This document shows, piece after piece, positions 51,094-60,045 of a DNA stretch of 64,000 nucleotides. The notes under the pieces were generated by a model. The model worked only from the letters and a program-made list of their open reading frames with translations. It was not told where the DNA came from and ran no database searches. Both the position numbers and the translations under genes were made by a program. Source of the stretch: Paenibacillus castaneae (GTDB lineage Bacteria; Bacillota; Bacilli; Paenibacillales; Paenibacillaceae); contig NZ_KZ614144.1 in NCBI RefSeq assembly GCF_002884445.1, positions 3,330,094 to 3,394,093 on the forward strand, read 5' to 3'. Every line of letters begins with the position of its first letter. The stretch's first letter is position 1.

Positions 51094-53449
51094 AGATCGT
51101 CCTCCAGATCATTTCCGGTGTCAAAGGCAAATGATTAAGCTCTACTCCAGCAGCGATGCTCAGGCTATTCGCCAGTGCTGCTGGCATACCAATCAAGCCA
51201 TGCTCACCAATTCCGCGTAAGCCGAAAGGCGCTTCCACATGAGGCGTTTCAACGAAATCAACGAAGTACTCTGGTTGCTCTCCATAACGAATCAATTTAT
51301 AGGTTCTAAATTGCGGATTTAATATAGCGCCTTTATCATTGAATATAAAAGCTTCCCGGCTGGCAAAACTTAACCCCATGCTCATAGCACCCGTTATTTG
51401 GCTGCGGGCAAATTGGGGATTGATCACCTTGCCGGCATCGATAACGGTTACCGCTTTAATGATTTTGTACGTATATTCTCTCGTATTCAATTCCACTTCT
51501 ACCGCTTGAGCACCAACCGTCCATTCCGGACCTGGATTTCCTTCACCCGTTTCAGGATCTAATAATGTTAAATTACGCATCGCATAGCTCCCGCGCCCAA
51601 TGATTTGACCACCGATCGTGTTTCCGTTTGGATATTTGTAGCCGTAAGCGATTTTTTCAATTTCTATCCCCACAGCAGGGCGATCAATAATGAAAACCTT
51701 ACCATTTCCGACATCCAATTCTTCCGGCGAACATTGCAATACGATTGCAGCTATGTTTTTCAACTGTACGATGGCATCGTCGGCCGCATTTAGTAACGCA
51801 TTGCCAACTAAAAATGTGCTGCGGCTCGCTACCGTTTTCCATTGATAGGGATCGGTCTCGGTGTTGACTTCCATAGTAATATTTATCATCCGCTCCTCCA
51901 TGCGTAACCGTTCAGCCAACAGTTGAGTCAGCGCCGTCCTTGTGCCTTGACCGATTTCTACTGCACCACAGAGCAGATTAACGCTTCCATCAGGATTAAA
52001 TAGGATAGCAGCTCCAGCCCCAGCGTCTGTGGGCGTATTCGAGTTTTTCCAGAAGCAGCATACCCCTGTCGCTTTGATAAGATGGCCTTTGGTTTCACGG
52101 AGAGAGAGTTCGTCCCAATGAATTAATGTTTTTAATTTTGCAATGCACATAGGTAGATCACCCAGATTACTTCTATCCAGTAAAGTTTGTGTTGGTGTCG
52201 TATCCCCCGGCCCAATCGCATTAAAAAAACGAAATTCCAAAGGATCCATGCCTACCCGAGTCGCCAATAAATCCATTGCTCTTTCTATAGCTAACGTCAG
52301 TTCCGGATGGCCGAATCCTCGAAAAGAAGTGGAATATGGTTTGTTCGTATACATGCATAAAGAGTCGCAATGAACATTATCAATGCGATATGGCCCCGTA
52401 CAATCTACGGCTCCAGATCGGCTCATAACTGCACCTCGATCCGAATATGCTCCGCCATCATACAGATGCAAAATTTCGGCTGCCATCATTTTACCTTCAA
52501 GAGAGCAGCCAAGCTTGATCTTGGCATGCAAACCGATATGGACAGGAGAAGAGATCATGTCGACTTCTCTGGAATTAACCAAATTCACTGCTCTTCCACC
52601 AACCGCACGGGAAGCCAGAAAAGCAAGAAATTCCATCTGAATCGCGGATTTTCCGCCAAAACTACCTCCAACCATAGGCGTGTGAACGATCACTTTATGA
52701 AGCGGAATCTGAAACGACTGGCTGATTGCTCTTCGGATAACAAAGGGCGATTGTGAAGCGGAATGGATGATTACTCTTCCGTCGGGTAATACTTGTGCCG
52801 AACAGCAGCGCATTTCAATCGCAGCATGATCCGATTGAGGTGAAGTAACCTCGACTTCAATGGTATGATCGCTATTCTTCCATCCTTCTTCCATATTCCC
52901 CTTGCGTATTTTCGTTCGATTAGCGATATTCGTTCCCGGCTCCGGGTAAACATCTTCGTGCCGCTTATACTCAGCAAGATGCTCATGTATGAGCGGAGCA
53001 TTTTTCTGAAGAGCATCGCTTGGAGAGAGGACAACGGGTAAAAGTTCGTATTCCACTTTAATTTGGAGAGCCGCCATTTCTGCAATATATTCTTGTTCCG
53101 CGACAATAAGAGCGATGGGCTCACCATAATATCTCACTTTATCAATTGCGATGGGTGGCCGGTCTGCCAGTGGCGACCCGGTCAAAATCGGAGCATTTTG
53201 TCCTGTTATGATCGCCTTTACACCCTGAATTTTCATGGCATCGGACGAATCGATTGATTTTATTTTTGCGTGAGCATGTTGGCTTATAGCTATTTTGGCA
53301 TGCAATAGTCCCGGTTCTCCTGAAGTATCATTAATATATTTGGTTGTTCCTGTAACTTTCTCCCATGTTTCCTTTCGGGGAATGCTTTTCCCAATCGACT
53401 GTCGGATCTTGACCCCCTCCTTATTTCCAAGTGATCTTGCGACGATCAA
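51080..53449 (-). CDS. pucD: Molybdopterin-binding subunit of xanthine dehydrogenase-type enzyme
   Basis: 789 residues. Two Mo-domain blocks: VTGTTKYINDTSGEPGLLHA at the start, GGSFGGKSAIQMEFLAFLAS, SFRGFGHPELTLAIERAMDL, and near the end LRGIGEHGLIGMPAALANSL with the active-site Glu. Substrate (xanthine or another N-heterocycle) is not certain. First gene of the operon. TTG at 53449 is the only canonical start, but it has no good ribosome site; GGAGGGGG lies 5 bases before an ATC at codon 15, exactly where homologs begin. Confidence 0.88.
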   Translation of the reverse strand: MIVARSLGNKEGVKIRQSIGKSIPRKETWEKVTGTTKYINDTSGEPGLLHAKIAISQHAHAKIKSIDSSDAMKIQGVKAIITGQNAPILTGSPLADRPPIAIDKVRYYGEPIALIVAEQEYIAEMAALQIKVEYELLPVVLSPSDALQKNAPLIHEHLAEYKRHEDVYPEPGTNIANRTKIRKGNMEEGWKNSDHTIEVEVTSPQSDHAAIEMRCCSAQVLPDGRVIIHSASQSPFVIRRAISQSFQIPLHKVIVHTPMVGGSFGGKSAIQMEFLAFLASRAVGGRAVNLVNSREVDMISSPVHIGLHAKIKLGCSLEGKMMAAEILHLYDGGAYSDRGAVMSRSGAVDCTGPYRIDNVHCDSLCMYTNKPYSTSFRGFGHPELTLAIERAMDLLATRVGMDPLEFRFFNAIGPGDTTPTQTLLDRSNLGDLPMCIAKLKTLIHWDELSLRETKGHLIKATGVCCFWKNSNTPTDAGAGAAILFNPDGSVNLLCGAVEIGQGTRTALTQLLAERLRMEERMINITMEVNTETDPYQWKTVASRSTFLVGNALLNAADDAIVQLKNIAAIVLQCSPEELDVGNGKVFIIDRPAVGIEIEKIAYGYKYPNGNTIGGQIIGRGSYAMRNLTLLDPETGEGNPGPEWTVGAQAVEVELNTREYTYKIIKAVTVIDAGKVINPQFARSQITGAMSMGLSFASREAFIFNDKGAILNPQFRTYKLIRYGEQPEYFVDFVETPHVEAPFGLRGIGEHGLIGMPAALANSLSIAAGVELNHLPLTPEMIWRTIYDSV

Positions 53450-53598
53450 TTCTTCTTAGCCTATTTATATACAGGACTTGTTGTCCGTATTATTTAAATT
53501 ATTCAATGATCTTCCACCCCAATGAACTTGATCCCCTTCTTTCTTTGAGCTATTCTTAATTTACTTTTGCACATAACGAAAATAGAGGAATTGATTGC

Positions 53599-54564
53599 AT
53601 GAACCTAACTGAACTAACATTAGCCATTGAACCCATAGACTTGAGAAGCTGCCTGATCAGCCAAAGCGACCAAATACTGTTTGAGGATTATAGGGATCCA
53701 TACATTCCGGTAGAAACTGCCAAAATAAACTCCTGCACCAAAAGCTTTCTGTCGGCTCTTGTTTGTATCGCCATGGATAAAGGGATCTTACCGGAGCCAC
53801 ACACTCCGATTACCGAGTTTTTCCCGCGGCTTCTTGCGGATCCCGATCCCCTGAAAAGGCAAATCACGCTGGAGCATCTCTTGACGATGACATCTGGGAT
53901 CGAATGGACCGAGTTCGGCGGGCAAAAGTCGTTTCCGCGCATGACACGATCCGGCGATTGGGTTGATTTTGTGTTGAAGCAACCAATGTCCGTCGCTCCG
54001 GGAACCCGGATGGAGTACAATTCCGGAGTATCCCAGCTGCTGTCCTCTATTCTCGTACAGGCATCCGGCATGCCCACTGCCCGCTTTGCCGAGGCGGAGC
54101 TGTTTTCCCCGCTTGGGATCGATGACTATAAATGGGAAGCTGATCCCCAAGGAATCCATACCGGGGGATACGGCTTGTGGCTGCGCCCTACGGATATGCT
54201 CAGGTTCGGGCAGCTGTACCTGCAGAAAGGACGGTGGGAGCAGCGACAGTTGATTTCCAGGGAACGAGTAATCCGTTCCGTACAACCCGCTATTCCCGTC
54301 AGTTCGTCGAATGGATGTTTTTATGGCTGGCATTGGTGGACGGAAACGTTCGGCGAGGATAAGATTGAAGACCAGGGCAGTTCCTCACCGCCGCCTTCTT
54401 TTGACTACTTTTACGCCAGAGGATATGCTGGACAGTTCATTTATATTATTCCCGTCTTGGATATCGTTGTGGTACTCACTGACGATAAACGGAAAAAGGA
54501 TCGGCATCCCTCAAATGTGTTCCGTGATTTTATCGCGCCTTTGCTGCTCAAGGCTTTGAAATAA
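53599..54564 (+). CDS. Serine hydrolase, class C beta-lactamase family
   Basis: 321 residues, cytosolic-looking (no signal peptide). S-x-x-K in INSCTKSFLSALV (catalytic Ser then Lys), Y-x-N in RMEYNSGVSQLL, and the GYAGQFIYIIP segment near the C-terminus as third motif region. Members hydrolyse esters, D-amino peptides or beta-lactams; without signal peptide an esterase or peptidase role is likelier than resistance. ATG follows AGAGGAATTG. Divergent from the molybdoenzyme operon. Confidence 0.85.
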   Translation: MNLTELTLAIEPIDLRSCLISQSDQILFEDYRDPYIPVETAKINSCTKSFLSALVCIAMDKGILPEPHTPITEFFPRLLADPDPLKRQITLEHLLTMTSGIEWTEFGGQKSFPRMTRSGDWVDFVLKQPMSVAPGTRMEYNSGVSQLLSSILVQASGMPTARFAEAELFSPLGIDDYKWEADPQGIHTGGYGLWLRPTDMLRFGQLYLQKGRWEQRQLISRERVIRSVQPAIPVSSSNGCFYGWHWWTETFGEDKIEDQGSSSPPPSFDYFYARGYAGQFIYIIPVLDIVVVLTDDKRKKDRHPSNVFRDFIAPLLLKALK

Positions 54565-54790
54565 GCTGCATTAAATACTCATCGATCCTAGAACGGTCCA
54601 TTCAACGCGACTTAATTTCCGATCGTTCGTTTCTAGGTGTAATATTAATATCCCATTTTGTAAATCATCTCTCTGAAGTAATTTGGCACTACAATCTACT
54701 GTCCGTTTGTTTAACACCTTTATTTAATGATCAACCGATTGAATAACGAATTAGCTGCCTGAATTTTTCTTCCATAATTTCACTAACTCA

Positions 54791-54822
54791 CGTAAAAAGA
54801 CAGCGATTCCGCTGTCTTTACG
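54791..54822. terminator. Terminator between hydrolase and EamA genes
   Basis: CGTAAAAAGACAGCG/CGCTGTCTTTACG arms with an ATTC loop, between convergent genes. Confidence 0.85.
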
Positions 54823-54843
54823 TTTTAATTGGCATTCGTTTTC

Positions 54844-55767
54844 TCAGCTCGTCTTCACCCTAATTTTCCCCCTATTCGTACCTAACACTCCAGCGATTAT
54901 GATAATACTGCCAATTACATGATAGATTGTTAGATCTTCATGCAAAATGAAAGCCCCTGCCGTAATAGATATTAACGTCGAGAAATTGCTAAATACACTA
55001 ACTTTGGATGCTTCGAGCCTGGATAACGCAAAACTTGATAACAGCGTGGTTCCAACGGAAGAGACTACACCCAAGTAAAGTAGTGCTATCACATACATTG
55101 GATGAGTAAACGGCTGAAAAAATGTACTTATTGTACCTTCGGCTGTATGTCGGACTAGCGAAGCCGTTAAGAATACAAGAAATCCCATTCCCATCGTTAT
55201 GAGGGTGAGCTCAATTGGCGCATATTTTTGGGTTAGAGGTCGGGCCAAAACACTGTAGCCAGCAAATGAAACCGCAGATAGCAACAGCAAAGAGATTCCC
55301 TCCAGAGTTGCTGCGTTCAATCCACTTCCGCCCTTCATCAGGAAGATGAACACCACGCCTGCCACAGACAACATCAGCGAGAGCTTTTGGAAAAGACTGG
55401 TCCGCTCCTTTAGAAAATAAGAAGCAAGTAACAGTGTGAAAATAGGAACTGTCGCCTGTATGATGCCAGCTTCCGATGAAGAAGCGTTTATTAATCCGTA
55501 AGTCTGAAATGCAAAGAACAAAACTGGAGATAATAGACCCAGAGGAATCATTCTCCAAATATCGCGTACAGTAAACCGGATATGAACCCAACCAAACAGA
55601 AACGGTATGGAAACAGCAACCAATCCTATAAAAAATCGATGTGCAAGTACATCCAGGGGATGAGCAGCGACGACCGTAAGTTTAACAAACAAAAATGAAA
55701 ACCCAATAATAGTCGCATACGCAATAGCTGCAATGTAAGCAGCGACGTTAACTCGTTTAGCTTTCAT
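54844..55767 (-). CDS. EamA/DMT family transporter
   Basis: 307 residues, about ten membrane segments in two EamA repeats (VNVAAYIAAIAYATIIGFSF ... YGLINASSSEAGIIQATVP, and FAGYSVLARPLTQKYAPIEL ... VIGSIIIIAGVLG). Exports a metabolite, perhaps an amino acid or nucleotide derivative. Divergent from a MocR-type regulator that probably controls it, a frequent pairing. RBS GAGGTAAG before the ATG. Confidence 0.88.
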   Translation of the reverse strand: MKAKRVNVAAYIAAIAYATIIGFSFLFVKLTVVAAHPLDVLAHRFFIGLVAVSIPFLFGWVHIRFTVRDIWRMIPLGLLSPVLFFAFQTYGLINASSSEAGIIQATVPIFTLLLASYFLKERTSLFQKLSLMLSVAGVVFIFLMKGGSGLNAATLEGISLLLLSAVSFAGYSVLARPLTQKYAPIELTLITMGMGFLVFLTASLVRHTAEGTISTFFQPFTHPMYVIALLYLGVVSSVGTTLLSSFALSRLEASKVSVFSNFSTLISITAGAFILHEDLTIYHVIGSIIIIAGVLGTNRGKIRVKTS

Positions 55768-55897
55768 AATCTTACCTCCTCATCTGTATCATGTATAAAG
55801 TGCTCCCTCGACATTTATTTTAAAAGGGAGTGCCTTATGCTACAATAAATGAAAAGTACATCTGTACCGATACAGACGCACATAGGAGCCGAGTTTT

Positions 55898-57250
55898 ATG
55901 CTTAAATTTTTGCTAATTGTAAAAGAGTTAGAACAGCAAATCGATAACCATATCTATAAAGAAGGAGATAAGCTTCCTTCAATTCGTGTTCTCGCAAACC
56001 AATATAACGTAAATAAAAGCACAATAATACGTGCTTTGAATGATCTTGAACGACGTCACCTCATATATTCTGTAGCCAAAAGTGGCTATTATGTCGTCAA
56101 ATCGACGATAATTCCTGATTATTTAGTGCAAGGGATCATCGATTTTGCAGCCTCTTCACCAGACTCCCGCGTTTTCCCTTACGTGGATTTTCAACATTGT
56201 GTCAACAAGGCTATTGATACCTATAAGCAGGACTTGTTCATTTACGGAACACCGCAAGGTCTGCCATCACTTCTGACTATCATGCAAAAACAATTAGCCA
56301 ATTATCAGGTATTCACTAAGGTTAGTAATATTTTTATTGTCTCTGGCGTACAGCAAGCCTTATCGATTTTAGCTTCTCTCCCCTTTCCAAATGGAAAAAG
56401 AGTCATTTTAATCGAGCAGCCAGGCTATCATTTATTCATCGAGCATTTGGTGACTTATCGTGTTCCGGTTATCGGAATTCAAAGAACTTCGCGAGGCATT
56501 AACTTTGAACAATTGGAGGAGATTTTTCAAACGGGGGATATTAAATTCTTTTACACCATGCCAAGATTCCATAACCCATTAGGTTCCTCTTATCGTACGG
56601 AAGAGAAGAAGAAAATCGTCTCACTCGCGAATAAATATGATGTGTATATTGTTGAAGATGATTATCTGGCTGACTTGGAGTATGATACAAAGGCTGATCC
56701 TATGTACGCCTATGATGATAATTCACATGTCATCTATTTGAAAAGCTATTCGAAAATCATCTTTCCAGGATTAAGAATCGGTATCGCTGTGATACCCGAT
56801 ATACTTGTTTCCGTATTTACCCAATATAAGCGAATCCAAGATATCGATAGCTCTATGCTGTCACAAGGTGCTTTGGAAATATACTTGAAAAGCAGCATGT
56901 TTGACCGTCATAAACAAAAAATTAAGTCCTCATATGACAAAAGGTCAAAACAGCTTCATGAAGCTTTAAAACAACAATCAACTCTTAATGGCGACCTTTT
57001 CACATTCGATGTTTCTGTAAAATGCACTGTCCATACTCACATCAAATTGAACGAGAAGTTATCTGCAAATAAAGTTATTGCAAGACTGAAGAAGAAATCT
57101 ATATGGATTGAACCGATTGATAAGCATTACCTTCCTTCGTTTCCACGAGATAACTTGTTGAAATTGAATGTTTCTAATGTGCATTTGGATGATATCGAGA
57201 ATGGCGTAATTGAATTAATGAATGAACTTCGTCAAATTTATGAAGTATAG
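55898..57250 (+). CDS. MocR-type GntR/aminotransferase regulator
   Basis: 450 residues. N-terminal GntR winged helix (LEQQIDNHIYKEGDKLPSIR, VLANQYNVNKSTIIRALNDL), C-terminal aminotransferase-like domain with PLP lysine in YLKSYSKIIFPGLRIG. Divergent from an EamA exporter, suggesting an amino-acid- or PLP-responsive control of export. CATAGGAGC before the ATG. Terminator at 57303-57345. Confidence 0.9.
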   Translation: MLKFLLIVKELEQQIDNHIYKEGDKLPSIRVLANQYNVNKSTIIRALNDLERRHLIYSVAKSGYYVVKSTIIPDYLVQGIIDFAASSPDSRVFPYVDFQHCVNKAIDTYKQDLFIYGTPQGLPSLLTIMQKQLANYQVFTKVSNIFIVSGVQQALSILASLPFPNGKRVILIEQPGYHLFIEHLVTYRVPVIGIQRTSRGINFEQLEEIFQTGDIKFFYTMPRFHNPLGSSYRTEEKKKIVSLANKYDVYIVEDDYLADLEYDTKADPMYAYDDNSHVIYLKSYSKIIFPGLRIGIAVIPDILVSVFTQYKRIQDIDSSMLSQGALEIYLKSSMFDRHKQKIKSSYDKRSKQLHEALKQQSTLNGDLFTFDVSVKCTVHTHIKLNEKLSANKVIARLKKKSIWIEPIDKHYLPSFPRDNLLKLNVSNVHLDDIENGVIELMNELRQIYEV

Positions 57251-57302
57251 CGAGGCCAATGATAATCGTATACTAATAACTTTGTGAAATGAGCTAAAAT
57301 GA

Positions 57303-57345
57303 AAAAGGCGGCTTCGCATTCAATCCTGAATGATAAGCCGCCTTT
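57303..57345. terminator. Terminator between MocR and Dabb genes
   Basis: AAAGGCGGCTT/AAGCCGCCTTT, with an inner TTCA.../TGAAT pairing, between convergent genes. Confidence 0.85.
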
Positions 57346-57372
57346 ACTCATGTTCTTCCTTACGCTCTTTAT

Positions 57373-57690
57373 TTAACTGTTTAGTTTATTCATAATTGGA
57401 TAGTCAACAACGATTACGTTATCGAGTAATCCGTCCAGCAGGCTTACAAAATGTTGATGAGCTGGATGAGGACCGTAGGCAAGCAAGGATTGCTGATCCG
57501 TAAATGTAACACGCAGTCCCAAAGTGTAGCCCTGAATATTGTCCGTTTCTGTTGTTTCATTATAGCCAGCAGTCAATTCCATGATGCCTGGAACTTCTGT
57601 TTGCAAGGAATATAGAGCGTTCAGCAGTTCTTGTTCTTTACTCGTTGACAGCTTCTCTTTAAACTTAAATGATACGAGATGCTCGTACAT
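57373..57690 (-). CDS. Dabb (stress-responsive A/B barrel) domain protein
   Basis: 105 residues: MYEHLVSFKFKEKLSTSKEQ, GIMELTAGYNETTETDNIQG, then HPAHQHFVSLLDGLLDNVIV. A ferredoxin-like alpha/beta barrel that dimerises. Start at 57690 is chosen because the family begins there and GGAG lies upstream; longer in-frame readings run into the next gene. It follows the GH172 gene by 40 bases, likely co-transcribed. Confidence 0.85.
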   Translation of the reverse strand: MYEHLVSFKFKEKLSTSKEQELLNALYSLQTEVPGIMELTAGYNETTETDNIQGYTLGLRVTFTDQQSLLAYGPHPAHQHFVSLLDGLLDNVIVVDYPIMNKLNS

Positions 57691-57730
57691 GTTCGAATCT
57701 GCTCCTTTCTTTATGCTAGCTAGCAATAGA

Positions 57731-58834
57731 CTACCTTGGCCATCTTTCATTTGCCGGAAGCATTGCTGGGAATGGGGCATGCGGCTCCATCTGATACCAA
57801 TACGCCACGGACGAAATGTCGTCAGAGCGTTCGAAAAGCTTGGTATGGTCATGTCCGATTTGCTGTATCGTTACACGCAGGTCGCTCTCAAAACGTATCG
57901 GATCGGGCAGATGCCAGCGGTACATGCCATGCATCGGAACATTATGGCCATACCAAGGGTCAACTTCCGTCGTTTCCTTGTAAAACTTATAGCCCAAATA
58001 CGGCGTGGAATACGATTCCGGTTCATTCGTTCGCGTATTGCTGAAGCACCAAGCGCCTCCCACATAATCTTCTGTACCTGTTCCACAAATCGTTGGCCAA
58101 TCCTGATCGCCATCCATATAAAACTTAATCTCGCCTTCTCCCCACCAGTTTTTCTCCAATGCAGCCCATGCAAGGTATGTTCCGATATATTGCCCTGAGC
58201 CTCTGACATTGTCCAAAATAGTGTAGTCTTTGCCAATCTCGGTGACCCTTTCGCGGCGCCACTGTGCGTGGAAGTATGCAGCGTTTTCTGGAAGCTCGTC
58301 AACGAGCGTATAATTAAACGTATAGAAAAAACCATCAATGTTAGTGTCATGCTGATTTACGATTGTGATTTTCGCCGATTTCCGGAATGGCATTGGAATA
58401 TAACAATTCATACCGCCCGTCGGAACGACAGTTATCGGAAGTGAATTGACGTTGGTTCTTACACCGAAGCCATTGCAGAAAAAATCGCCCAGAGGAACAT
58501 CGACCGAAGGGCTCGTTTCATCATCCCAGTACATGCGGAGAATAAGATCACGCAGAACGTATTGCGCCGCATGCCCTCTACCTGTTTTGTCCGCGACGGT
58601 TATCCAGAAATGCTGAATCACGCCAGTCCCTTGAATATGTGCAAGCGTAACCTCTTCGCCCTGATTTAACGTAATGCAAGGCCTTCCTTTTCTTCCAACG
58701 CCCAAGTTGCTCGCTTCTTTGCCGCCTTGTCCCTTCTCACCATTCACATTCTCTGCTGAAATGGATCGAGTACGTGCTTTCGTGACGAGCGGAGCAGAAG
58801 ATAAATCGAATCCAAGTCCGTGCTGCTGCAACAT
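57731..58834 (-). CDS. GH172 (DUF2961) glycoside hydrolase
   Basis: 367 residues. DUF2961/GH172 hallmarks: HIQGTGVIQHFWITVADKTG, LILRMYWDDETSPSVDVPLG, DFFCNGFG, WWGEGEIKFYMDGDQDWPTI and GTGTEDYVGGAWCFSN. The family contains difructose-anhydride and arabinofuranan-degrading enzymes; the substrate here is unknown. Single jelly-roll pair, no signal peptide. Start at 58834 follows GAGGTGATT. Divergent from an AraC regulator. Confidence 0.9.
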   Translation of the reverse strand: MLQQHGLGFDLSSAPLVTKARTRSISAENVNGEKGQGGKEASNLGVGRKGRPCITLNQGEEVTLAHIQGTGVIQHFWITVADKTGRGHAAQYVLRDLILRMYWDDETSPSVDVPLGDFFCNGFGVRTNVNSLPITVVPTGGMNCYIPMPFRKSAKITIVNQHDTNIDGFFYTFNYTLVDELPENAAYFHAQWRRERVTEIGKDYTILDNVRGSGQYIGTYLAWAALEKNWWGEGEIKFYMDGDQDWPTICGTGTEDYVGGAWCFSNTRTNEPESYSTPYLGYKFYKETTEVDPWYGHNVPMHGMYRWHLPDPIRFESDLRVTIQQIGHDHTKLFERSDDISSVAYWYQMEPHAPFPAMLPANERWPR

Positions 58835-58953
58835 AGCAATCACCTCATGTACCATATATTGTGTATATATGAACCTATTATATAATGATAGTTATGATTA
58901 TTGCTTACCTTTTATTGTTGAGATGTTTATCATAAATTGCTGAGGTGATTGGA

Positions 58954-59823
58954 ATGCAGGTCGATAAACTATCCCCCTATATTCGTGTGGCAATGGACAG
59001 TGTGCTGGAGCCTTCTTGGAAGATTGATGAACGGGTCATTTGGGATTATGAGCTGCTCTACCTAATGGAAGGCCAACTGCTCGTAACCGTAGAAGACGAG
59101 GTTTATTACGGGAAGACTGGTGACTGCTTCTTCTTTAAGCCTGGACAACGACACTCTATTCAAAATATTGGCGGTACGCGTATTCGTCAGCCTCATGTTC
59201 ATTTCGATCTGTATGTCCAAGCGGACAGCCATGAAGTAGGCGTTTCATTTAAACCTCTTCATCAGATGAATGCGAAGGAGAAGACATGGTTCCGAGAGAA
59301 CGAGCTGTCTTCCTCGCCATTTCTTATGCCAACCCATTATCGGCCGGGAAACCCATTTCCCTTGGAACAATCGTTGTTCGAGCTGATTCGTGAATTTGAA
59401 ACGAAACCTCCCTTTTATGAAGTCCGTATCAAAGGCTGTTTGCTTGTGATTTTGTCCCTTATGATGCGAGAGCAGTATTGGGGAGGCAAAATGAAAAACA
59501 ATGGACAGATGGAGCTGCTTTCGGAGGTGCGATCCTATATCGATCATAATGTGCACCGCAGCCTCAAGCTCGATGAACTGTCTGAACGCTTCCATATCAG
59601 CAAATTTTACTTAATCCAACAGTTCAAGAACATGTTTCAGAAGACGCCTATTCAATATCATCAGCAGATCCGCATGGAAAAAGCTAAAATGATGATCCAG
59701 TTTACTTATTTACCACTGCAGGATATCGCCGATCAGCTCGGCTTTTCGAACATACATACTTTCAGCCGTGCATTCAAAGTTAATGAAGGCTGCTGCCCTT
59801 CCAAGTACCGGCAGGAAAATTAA
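58954..59823 (+). CDS. AraC family regulator with cupin sensor
   Basis: 289 residues. N-terminal AraC cupin (YYGKTGDCFFFKPGQRHSIQ), C-terminal HTH pair (LKLDELSERFHISKFYLIQQ, LPLQDIADQLGFSNIHTFSR). Start at 58954 follows GAGGTGATTGG; an in-frame GTG lies within that site. Divergent from GH172, probably its activator. Confidence 0.9.
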   Translation: MQVDKLSPYIRVAMDSVLEPSWKIDERVIWDYELLYLMEGQLLVTVEDEVYYGKTGDCFFFKPGQRHSIQNIGGTRIRQPHVHFDLYVQADSHEVGVSFKPLHQMNAKEKTWFRENELSSSPFLMPTHYRPGNPFPLEQSLFELIREFETKPPFYEVRIKGCLLVILSLMMREQYWGGKMKNNGQMELLSEVRSYIDHNVHRSLKLDELSERFHISKFYLIQQFKNMFQKTPIQYHQQIRMEKAKMMIQFTYLPLQDIADQLGFSNIHTFSRAFKVNEGCCPSKYRQEN

Positions 59824-60045
59824 AAGGAGGCTGCCCCTAAGCTCTCCGTTCCCGAGAAATAAATAGAATGATAAATCTATGCGGATGCCTAGGCTGGTAG
59901 TCAACAGAAACTTCCCCCCGCTCGATCGGAGGACATTCCGTATACGTTGGATAGCTTATGATTGTAATAATAAAATATTCAAAACGCGAACTTTATGGTA
60001 TATTATTACTCTAAATGAATAATGAGTGTGATTAAGGAGGAGATT

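Noticed and set aside
53788..54333. 181-codon minus-strand frame within the beta-lactamase-family gene
   Set aside because: Antisense shadow of a gene with all catalytic motifs; composition is odd (Pro/Arg/Ser rich) and no start signal.
57581..58198. Long plus-strand open frame (205 codons) opposite the GH172 gene
   Set aside because: Fully antisense to a clear enzyme gene, no ribosome site or family resemblance; a frame shadow of the GC-biased coding strand.
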